Positions 1 to 5,172 of a stretch of DNA of 11,788 nucleotides are shown here, in pieces (position 1 is the stretch's first letter; the number at the start of each line of letters is the position of its first letter). Both the position numbers and the translations under genes were made by a program. The notes beneath the pieces are model-generated. The model was not told the DNA's origin. It did not search any database and saw nothing but the letters and a program-made list of their open reading frames with translations. The stretch spans positions 1-11,788 of the forward strand of contig DRLZ01000193.1 in NCBI GenBank assembly GCA_011322755.1, written 5' to 3'. The stretch is from Crenotrichaceae bacterium. GTDB taxonomy: Bacteria; Pseudomonadota; Gammaproteobacteria; Methylococcales; DRLZ01.

Positions 1-97
1 TAAAGAAAAAAAGCAAGCGGGTTTAATGGATCATTCGGAAAATTAGTGGCTCAGTTTTCAATTGGTGCTGTGGCTCAGTTTTTAGTTGTTGTTGACA
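1..97. mobile_element. Terminal end of an IS21-family insertion sequence
   Basis: Three degenerate direct repeats of about 20-27 bp lie in tandem at 27-46, 47-70 and 71-97. They begin TGGATCA, TGGCTCAG and TGGCTCAG, and the last ends in GTTGTTGACA. Subterminal multiple repeats of the TGGCTCAGTTTT type, closing on the dinucleotide CA, are characteristic of IS21-family ends, so the element most likely stops at 97. The transposase genes (istA/istB) would lie to the left, outside the window. The TAA at 1-3 could be the istB stop, but this cannot be shown. No target-site duplication can be tested because the other end is missing. Confidence 0.7.
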
Positions 98-380
98 TTT
101 TCAGGCATTTTCTTGCTCGCATGAGAAGGAAATCAAAATGCTACACAAAAAGTGTGCGCATGCTTGAGCTGTCTATATTACTACTGATGCACAAAAGAAA
201 TGGAACGCTAACTATACTATATTAGCAATGCCGTATTGTATTGGTTGTGTTGATTATCTCTGATTAGAGAAGTTAGACGCTATCCCAGTGTTTTGATTTG
301 TGATGATGCCTGGATTTCCCCCTTTTGATCTAGCGGAAAGTGAGCAGGATATGGCGTTGCAGGCAATATAACCTGCTATT
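98..380. other. Gene-free stretch between two insertion-sequence relics
   Basis: No coding sequence, RNA gene or clear repeat is recognised here. The stretch is AT-rich and lies between the IS21 end and the first recognisable part of the IS30 transposase. Its right part may hold the decayed N-terminal region and left inverted repeat of the IS30 element, but no helix-turn-helix coding or end sequence can be read with confidence. Confidence 0.4.
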
Positions 381-1045
381 GTGAATAGCCCAATTGCATT
401 TGTCCAGTTGAGTGGTTGTCTATTGACAGAGCATGTTTTATTGGTGACTCATGAATGGGTAGTGCAGGACAAAAATAAGGTGGTGAGCTGTACACACATG
501 TGTGTTGTCAAAAGAAGCGATACGGCACGAGTCAGGCTGATAAATGAGGGCAGATCAAGAATCATGTCTCGGTTGATGGATGCTGGTCTGAAGTGGCTGA
601 GTGTGCCCGTATCGGTGACAGGGAGGCGGATACGGTCATTGGTAGCATCAGTAGCAAACCTGTATTGTGACCCTGACAGAACGTAAATCACGTCTGAGTT
701 TGCTTGTAAAGGCGGTGAACAAGACCGCTGTTGAGGTATCAAGTAAATGGTTATAAATCATCACGCCGGTAAAGAATTCGCATTGGACAAAATGATCGCA
801 GAAGAATTGGATGTGTAGGGTTACTTTGCTCATCCCTATCCTTATCGGGGCGAGGTTTGAATGAGAATACAAACGGTCTGATCAAGCAATACGTCCCAAA
901 GCAGACAAATGTCTCTGACATCACTGAGAAGAAGGTAGACGCTGTCATGAATGCACTGAATGACAGACCGTGAAAATGTCTCGACTGGAAAACTTCACAT
1001 CAGGTATGCTCTGGTATTAATCCACCTGTTGCGCTAGTGATTTGA
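381..1045 (+). pseudogene. IS30-family transposase, decayed by frameshifts and stops
   Basis: No single frame is open, but pieces in different frames line up in order with an IS30-family DDE transposase. From about 400 one reads QLSGCLLTEH and VTHEWV. Near 545 comes RGQIKNHVSVD, then ARIGDREADTVIG (605 onward, with the first catalytic Asp). Next are TLTERKSRLSL (from 670, new frame), HAGKEFALDKM (from 762, another frame), YFAHPY, and then NENTNGLIKQYVPK (from 860). The last piece runs to VDAVMNALNDRP, an in-frame TGA, KCLDWKTSHQV and INPPVALVI, with a TGA stop at 1043-1045. At least three frameshifts and an internal TGA make it non-functional. The N-terminal helix-turn-helix part is not recognisable. 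The stop lies 20 bp from the convergent oxidase stop, so the insertion sits just behind that gene. The element's right inverted repeat probably lies near TTGAATCCACC at about 1042-1052. Confidence 0.85.
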
Positions 1046-1064
1046 ATCCACCAGATATACAACG

Positions 1065-2693
1065 TTAGATGATCCGGAAATCACGCATCATACCCAGGTC
1101 CTCGTGTTCGAGGTTATGACAGTGATACATAAACATGCCTTTATAATCATTGAATGGTTTGAGTACGGTCACTTTTTCGCCTGGCATTACCATGACCGTA
1201 TCATGCCAGCCATTGTCTACAATACCTGATTTAACAGTGTGATAAGATTCGCTGAATGCAGGATTCAGCTCGCGTTTTATAATTTGAAATTGTTCACCAT
1301 GCAGATGCATAGGATGGGGCATGGACATCATACCGTGCATGTTATTGTCAAATGCGATGACTTGCAAACTGTTGAGAGGGATTATCTCATCCGGCTTCAC
1401 ATCGTTCATTTTGTAAGAACGACCGTTTAGTAATGCAGACATATGGCGCATGGATAAGGCAATACTTCTAGGGTTGTCAGCATTATCAGCTTTATTGAGT
1501 TGTAGCGGGGGAATTTTAGTTAAACGACTTGGCAGTTGATGGCTATTCGTTGTTTTTTTAGTTATCTGGATCTTGAAAATGGGGTAATCACTTCCAGATG
1601 GCAAAGAAGAATGTTGCATCATACCTCTGCCCATCATGCCGCCCCTGCGCATACCCCCCATCATTCCTCCACCACGACCACCCATCATGCCGCCGCCCAT
1701 ACGACCTCGCATCATACCTCCTTGCATACCGAGGTTATATGATGTACTTCGCATGGTCAACTCAGTCCCTATCTTGTGTTTTCTGAAATCCACCCAGAGC
1801 TCACGTCTTTCTGCAGGAGCCAGCATGATGTACGGATATTGTTGTGGATGTTCGAGAAGCCCTCCATCGACACCAATCACAGTCATTGGTGTACCATCAT
1901 CCCATGCCAACTTATAAATCCTGGAATTAGACCCGTTTAAGAGCCTGAGTCGATAGGCACTCCTGGCGACAGGTAGCACAAAATCAGGTTGTCCATTAAC
2001 CAGTATTTGATCTCCCAGAAAACCCATCATTCTTTGCATCATATGGGTGGTATAGACCAACTGATTGTCATGATCAAATGTTCGATCCTGGAGAACTAGC
2101 GGGATGTCGAATTCCCCGTCAGGCAGCTTCAGCGCCTGTTCTTCGTCATCACTGACAAGCATTAAGCCCGCTAGTCCCTTGATGACTTGCGAGCCAGTAT
2201 AATTATGGGTGTGAGCGTGATACCAGTAAGTACCAGCCCGATTCAGGACTTCAAACTCATAAACATATGTTTCGCCACGGTTGATCGCGTACCTCGGGTT
2301 GCCATCCATATCAGCAGGTACATGCATTCCATGCCAATGTAAAATAGTCTGGCTGGAAAGATTGTTGATTAGGTGAATGCGAACTTTCTGGCCTTTATGC
2401 AGGCGAATAGTTGGACCCAGATAGCTGTTTGCATGATTGTCGACACATGTTGCAGGCCCTTTTAATCGTCGTCCAGTAATTTTCCATACACTGGTTTTTG
2501 CTCCTTTTAGAACTGGGACTTCTGTTGTGTTCAAAGTTAATCTGATTTCGACATCAGGAATAAAATCTGCTGATGGTTTGTTGCCAATTCCAGAGCTAGT
2601 TGCAGCAACAAAACTCGGATAGCTTGCCAAAGCTGATACAGCTCCAGCATATTTCAGTAGATTACGGCGATCTTTGTTCATTATCTTATTCAT
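1065..2693 (-). CDS. Tat-exported multicopper oxidase with Met-rich insert (CopA/CueO-like)
   Basis: This is a periplasmic multicopper oxidase of 542 residues, likely to oxidise Cu(I) or another small substrate and reduce O2 to water. All four copper motifs are present: HWHGMH (119-124), WYHAHTH (157-163), HPMHLHG (460-466), and HCH (524-526) with H530 and M535. C525 is the type 1 copper ligand. The N-terminus carries a Tat-type signal: DRRNLLK with the Arg pair at 9-10, then a hydrophobic stretch to about residue 31. Between cupredoxin domains 2 and 3 lies a Met/Gly/Arg-rich segment (about 323-359), comparable in position and probably in role to the Met-rich copper-binding segment of CueO. 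The start is the ATG at 2693, with AGAGGGA 7 nt upstream. A longer reading from TTG at 2747 would put an Ala/Gly-free extension before the Tat signal and its SD would be too close. The gene is divergent from a Crp/Fnr regulator and shares its control region. CopA and CueO are both possible relatives; the exact subfamily is unsure. Confidence 0.93.
   Translation of the reverse strand: MNKIMNKDRRNLLKYAGAVSALASYPSFVAATSSGIGNKPSADFIPDVEIRLTLNTTEVPVLKGAKTSVWKITGRRLKGPATCVDNHANSYLGPTIRLHKGQKVRIHLINNLSSQTILHWHGMHVPADMDGNPRYAINRGETYVYEFEVLNRAGTYWYHAHTHNYTGSQVIKGLAGLMLVSDDEEQALKLPDGEFDIPLVLQDRTFDHDNQLVYTTHMMQRMMGFLGDQILVNGQPDFVLPVARSAYRLRLLNGSNSRIYKLAWDDGTPMTVIGVDGGLLEHPQQYPYIMLAPAERRELWVDFRKHKIGTELTMRSTSYNLGMQGGMMRGRMGGGMMGGRGGGMMGGMRRGGMMGRGMMQHSSLPSGSDYPIFKIQITKKTTNSHQLPSRLTKIPPLQLNKADNADNPRSIALSMRHMSALLNGRSYKMNDVKPDEIIPLNSLQVIAFDNNMHGMMSMPHPMHLHGEQFQIIKRELNPAFSESYHTVKSGIVDNGWHDTVMVMPGEKVTVLKPFNDYKGMFMYHCHNLEHEDLGMMRDFRII
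1617..1727 (-). repeat. Degenerate ATG-ATG-GGN repeat encoding the Met/Gly/Arg insert
   Basis: About 110 bp inside the oxidase gene consist of loose repeats of ATGATGGG/GGCGGC, coding for 37 residues of which 15 are Met and most of the rest Gly or Arg (for example GGGMMGGRGGGMMGG). The repetitive DNA suggests growth by replication slippage. On the opposite strand it produces a Pro-rich shadow frame. Confidence 0.8.
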
Positions 2694-2899
2694 TTTGCGA
2701 TCCCTCTTTATCTTATGGGGTAACTGATTCAAGTGAGTGTTGACCAAGCTCCTCCAGCTACTCAGTCGTTTGCGTATTCAAAACCAAACATCATTTTCGA
2801 TTTTTTGAAGTTGGATTTTGAAAATGTCAATCGCAACAACGTGTGAGGAATTCATCCAATTGTCGTTTTATCTACGTAAACTAACATATTCCAGTCAAC

Positions 2900-2905
2900 A
2901 CCATA
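2900..2905 (-). promoter_or_regulatory. Predicted -10 element of the oxidase promoter
   Basis: On the minus strand 2905-2900 reads TATGGT, four of six matches to TATAAT. If transcription starts at 2893, this hexamer occupies -12 to -7 and the centre of the FNR box (2934.5) falls at -41.5, the standard class II spacing. The implied leader to the oxidase ATG is about 200 nt. No convincing -35 hexamer is seen at the matching place, as expected for an activator-dependent promoter. Confidence 0.45.
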
Positions 2906-2927
2906 GCCAGCTGTGGTAATCTAGTCA

Positions 2928-2941
2928 TTGATAATTATCAA
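2928..2941. promoter_or_regulatory. Perfect FNR-type operator (TTGAT-N4-ATCAA)
   Basis: The 14 bases TTGATAATTATCAA form a perfect palindrome that matches the FNR consensus with no mismatch. It lies in the 314-bp gap between the divergent oxidase and Crp/Fnr-type genes, centred 73 bp before the regulator's start codon. The neighbouring regulator has the E-x-x-S-R recognition-helix pattern that reads TTGAT half-sites in FNR, so it is the obvious candidate ligand. The site could serve both promoters. Confidence 0.8.
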
Positions 2942-3007
2942 TAGATCAGATGACGGATGACGGTTATCTCTGGAATAGCCTAATACAAAAATACAGTGAT
3001 TTGCTAA

Positions 3008-3712
3008 ATGAATAGAATAGCCGTTTTAGAGGCGTGGACTGGAAATGCCAGATGCCTGCATTGCAATATTCGTAAGCTTGCATTATTTGCTGATTTGAAT
3101 CAGGAAGACTTTGATCTGATTCACGAACCTATCGATGATATGGATTTTGATGCAGGTGAAACAATTTACACGATGACTGATTCACCATCATATGTTTACA
3201 CCATTCGCTCTGGATTAGTGAAACTTGTACATGATCTCGCCAATGGATCGTATCGTATCGTCAGAATACTCAGACAAGGTGACGTTGCCGGGATTGAAGC
3301 ATTAAATGGTAAAGCCTACTTGCAGAATGCCGTTCCACTTCTGCCAACCGCTGTGTGTCGTATTCCCAGGGCTGAAATTGAACGCCTCAATGATCAATCT
3401 CCACGCTTGACAAAACAACTGACTGAGCGTTGGTATAAAGCGATATCTGATGCCGATACCTGGCTTTCCGAGTTAACGACTGGCACATCGAGACGACGCG
3501 TCGCCAGTTTTTTGTTGTATCTTGATGATAACAAGCATTCTGATGAGTGCTATATTCCAAGCAGGGAAGACATTGGTGCTGTCCTGGCAATTACAACTGA
3601 AACATCAAGTCGAATCATTGCAGAATTCAGGCGCAATGGCTGGATAACTGTTAATGGTAATACAGCTCGGATTAATAGAACTGCTTTGCAAAAAATACTG
3701 CTGAGGGAATGA
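3008..3712 (+). CDS. Crp/Fnr-family transcriptional regulator with CxxC and a third Cys
   Basis: A 234-residue regulator with an N-terminal cyclic-nucleotide-like beta-roll (about 25-125), a dimer helix (about 130-155) and a C-terminal winged helix-turn-helix (about 160-230). The recognition helix holds E198, S201 and R202, matching the Glu-x-x-Ser-Arg pattern of FNR that contacts TTGAT. Aligned by eye to E. coli FNR, C16, C19 and C117 match the ligands C20, C23 and C122, but the position of C29 is A25. It may therefore bind an iron-sulfur cluster with a different fourth ligand, or sense redox or NO another way. C181 is extra. No ribosome-binding site of strength precedes the ATG, so expression is probably low. 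The gene is divergent from the multicopper oxidase and has a perfect FNR box upstream, which suggests control of the oxidase and of itself. It is not FNR proper; a more specific name is not justified. Confidence 0.9.
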   Translation: MNRIAVLEAWTGNARCLHCNIRKLALFADLNQEDFDLIHEPIDDMDFDAGETIYTMTDSPSYVYTIRSGLVKLVHDLANGSYRIVRILRQGDVAGIEALNGKAYLQNAVPLLPTAVCRIPRAEIERLNDQSPRLTKQLTERWYKAISDADTWLSELTTGTSRRRVASFLLYLDDNKHSDECYIPSREDIGAVLAITTETSSRIIAEFRRNGWITVNGNTARINRTALQKILLRE

Positions 3713-3740
3713 TTTCCAGCTGGCTTATCGCGCTTGGAAA
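3713..3740 (+). other. Hairpin directly behind the regulator stop codon
   Basis: TTTCCAGC at 3713-3720 pairs with GCTTGGAAA at 3732-3740, with one bulged base. No T-run follows, so it is unlikely to be a stand-alone terminator. It could protect the 3' end of the message. Confidence 0.35.
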
Positions 3741-3840
3741 ATATACTACGCTGTAAGTCAACAACCGTTTTTATAGCTGAAACAAGCGTTGTCTAAACAA
3801 TCAAAAATCACCGTATTGAATCAATTTCCTATCTGAATAG

Positions 3841-3867
3841 ATCTGATTCTCATCAGATGTTTCTTTT
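3841..3867 (+). terminator. Probable Rho-independent terminator of the Crp/Fnr gene
   Basis: ATCTGAT (3841-3847) and ATCAGAT (3852-3858) form a perfect 7-bp stem with a TCTC loop, followed by GTTTCTTTT. The stem is AT-rich, so strength is moderate. It lies 128 nt after the regulator's stop and just before the heat-shock promoter, which it would insulate. Confidence 0.5.
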
Positions 3868-3899
3868 GCTCGATTTTCTAAACTCTTTTCGCTCATCAA

Positions 3900-3929
3900 C
3901 TTGAAAAGTATCTGCATCGAACCCATTAA
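3900..3929 (+). promoter_or_regulatory. Sigma-32-type heat-shock promoter for hsp20
   Basis: CTTGAAA at 3900-3906 is an exact sigma-32 -35 element. After a 14-nt spacer comes ACCCATTAA at 3921-3929, matching CCCCATNTA at six of eight defined positions. The element lies about 100 nt before the small heat-shock gene, which is the expected target. The leader would be about 95 nt long. Confidence 0.75.
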
Positions 3930-4029
3930 GAAGTTAAGTTAATGGTGATGACCAATGTCATTTGAACAATGATTTTACTCATACACCAATCGTTATTATT
4001 GTTATTCAAGTTTATGTAGGAGGTGCGTT

Positions 4030-4458
4030 ATGGCACTTGTACCGAGAAGAGAGTTGTTCGATGTGGATCGTTTTTTTGATGATTTCTGGGCACCGGTTAA
4101 TCGTGAAAGCAGTCCGGTTAATGATTTTTTTGCTCCAAGAGTTGATATTCTGGAACGTGATGATCATTATGAGATTACGGCTGAAATGCCTGGTATAGAC
4201 AAAGATGATATCCATGTCACCCTGGAAAATGGTGTTTTGACAATTGAGGCAGAAACAAGCCAGGAAGAAAAGGAAGAAAAAGAAGGTAAGGTGATACGTC
4301 AAGAACGTCGTTATGGTAAATATTTGAGGCGTTTTAACCTTGGTGATAGCGTTCACGACGAAGATATCAAGGCGACATTTGAAGACGGTATTTTAAAGCT
4401 GACAGCCCCAAAAGCTATGGAAGAAGAGCCTAAGCAACGGCGCATAGAAATCAAATAA
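4030..4458 (+). CDS. Small heat-shock protein, Hsp20/alpha-crystallin family
   Basis: A 142-residue cytoplasmic holdase chaperone that would bind unfolding proteins and pass them to DnaK/ClpB. An N-terminal arm (about 1-35, including DVDRFFDDFWAPV) precedes the alpha-crystallin domain (about 36-130). The domain begins PRVDILERDDHYEITAEMPG, contains the family block ENGVLTIEAE, and ends with FEDGILKLTAPK, close to the A-x-x-x-n-G-v-L family signature. The C-terminal tail has RRIEIK, carrying the I-x-I/V anchor used for oligomer assembly. A strong SD, AGGAGGTG at 4018-4025, lies 4-6 nt before ATG. A sigma-32-type promoter sits upstream. A DksA/TraR-like gene follows after 63 nt on the same strand, probably in one transcript. 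Length and order are normal for the family. The middle of the domain is unusually rich in Glu and Lys (QEEKEEKEGK), a common feature of IbpA-unlike bacterial class A members. Confidence 0.95.
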   Translation: MALVPRRELFDVDRFFDDFWAPVNRESSPVNDFFAPRVDILERDDHYEITAEMPGIDKDDIHVTLENGVLTIEAETSQEEKEEKEGKVIRQERRYGKYLRRFNLGDSVHDEDIKATFEDGILKLTAPKAMEEEPKQRRIEIK

Positions 4459-4461
4459 CAG

Positions 4462-4503
4462 CAGAGTCAACAGAGTCAACGTCGGGTTCTTAGGAGCCCG
4501 ACG
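4462..4503 (+). other. Tandem repeat and strong hairpin between hsp20 and the dksA-like gene
   Basis: CAGAGTCAA occurs twice in tandem (4462-4470, 4471-4479). It is followed by a 10-bp stem from 4480 to 4503 (CGTCGGGTTC with GAGCCCGACG, one G-T pair, loop TTAG). No T-run follows, so it is more likely an mRNA processing or stability element, or a partial attenuator, than a full terminator. It would set different levels for the two genes. Confidence 0.6.
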
Positions 4504-4521
4504 CTGTATATGAGGATGACA

Positions 4522-4860
4522 ATGATGAACCCAGAACTCGACCGCATCAAAAAAAACCTCGAAACACACAAAGCAGAGTTGCTACAACGCATTTCAAAAG
4601 TTAAAAAAGATATTGGCAAGGAATACTCTGCAAATTGGGCAGAGCAGGCGCAGGAGCGTCAGAATGACGAAGTACTGGACGCTATTGGAATTGAGTCCAG
4701 AGCTGAATTATTTCTGATAGATCGTGCATTGAAACGTATGACATCGGGTGAATACACAAACTGTTCTTATTGTGGAAAACATATTTCTATGCAGCGACTG
4801 AATGCAGTTCCATACACCCATCTGTGTATCCAATGTGCTGAGAAGGAATCGATCGAGTGA
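4522..4860 (+). CDS. DksA/TraR-type C4 zinc-finger protein
   Basis: A 112-residue protein with the zinc finger C-x2-C-x17-C-x2-C in the C-terminal third (CSYCGK ... LCIQC). Before it is a charged helical segment (about 1-60) likely to form the coiled coil. Proteins of this family enter the RNA polymerase secondary channel and alter transcription initiation, often with ppGpp. The acidic segment ERQNDEVLDAIG (about 45-56) lies where DksA carries its functional Asp-rich tip, but a match residue by residue cannot be claimed. The protein is shorter than E. coli DksA (151) and longer than TraR (73). The start is placed at ATG 4522 because GAGGA lies 5 nt upstream; ATG 4525 is as good, and ATG 4510 has no SD. 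It follows hsp20 on the same strand with no terminator with a T-run between, so it is probably heat-inducible. Confidence 0.88.
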   Translation: MMNPELDRIKKNLETHKAELLQRISKVKKDIGKEYSANWAEQAQERQNDEVLDAIGIESRAELFLIDRALKRMTSGEYTNCSYCGKHISMQRLNAVPYTHLCIQCAEKESIE

Positions 4861-5172
4861 ACTGAATCTAAATTTTACGATCTCTAGTCGTAGCGTAAAG
4901 AGAAGATTCGATCACCTTGGTATTCAGACTGAGGATGATGAGGATACGACAATCCTCAAGCAATAGCTGGAACCCACATCAATTAAAGCTCAGCAAGGTA
5001 GCTGGCTGTGATTGTTTCTATTCTGATAATGATTGGGCAACAGGCAGGGTATTGCCTCGGAATTCTTCTATTCAATATTAGAAATACACTACTCCTTTAG
5101 ACTCATTTCATCTTGGACAAGGCATTCTCTGTTCAAACGGTTTTATAGTGCTCATTTTGAGGAGAGTCTGTG
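4861..5172. other. Convergent intergenic region, no gene seen
   Basis: 312 bp between the convergent DksA-like and sulfatase genes. The only clear structure is a 7-bp hairpin, TGAGGAT (4939-4945) with ATCCTCA (4952-4958), lacking a T-run. No convincing terminator for either gene and no coding sequence with an SD are seen. Confidence 0.4.

Noticed and set aside
171..263. Open run of about 30 codons from 171 (VYITTDAQKKW...)
   Set aside because: It has no start codon or SD, is too short to judge and matches no family I recognise.
449..948. Minus-strand frames of 97, 74 and 65 codons
   Set aside because: They lie opposite the IS30 transposase relic, whose plus-strand pieces are clearly recognisable; none has an SD or a known family.
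1536..1917. Plus-strand open frames of 68 and 93 codons, His- or Pro-rich
   Set aside because: They are antisense shadows of the Met/Gly/Arg repeat in the oxidase gene, with no SD and low-complexity composition caused by the repeat.
3936..4029. RNA thermometer in the hsp20 leader
   Set aside because: The SD AGGAGG finds only a 4-bp partner (CACC near 3983); no FourU or ROSE-like pairing is visible, so a thermometer is not supported.
4012..4356. Minus-strand frame of 114 codons rich in Phe and Leu
   Set aside because: It is the shadow of the hsp20 gene, which has a strong SD, promoter and family signatures.
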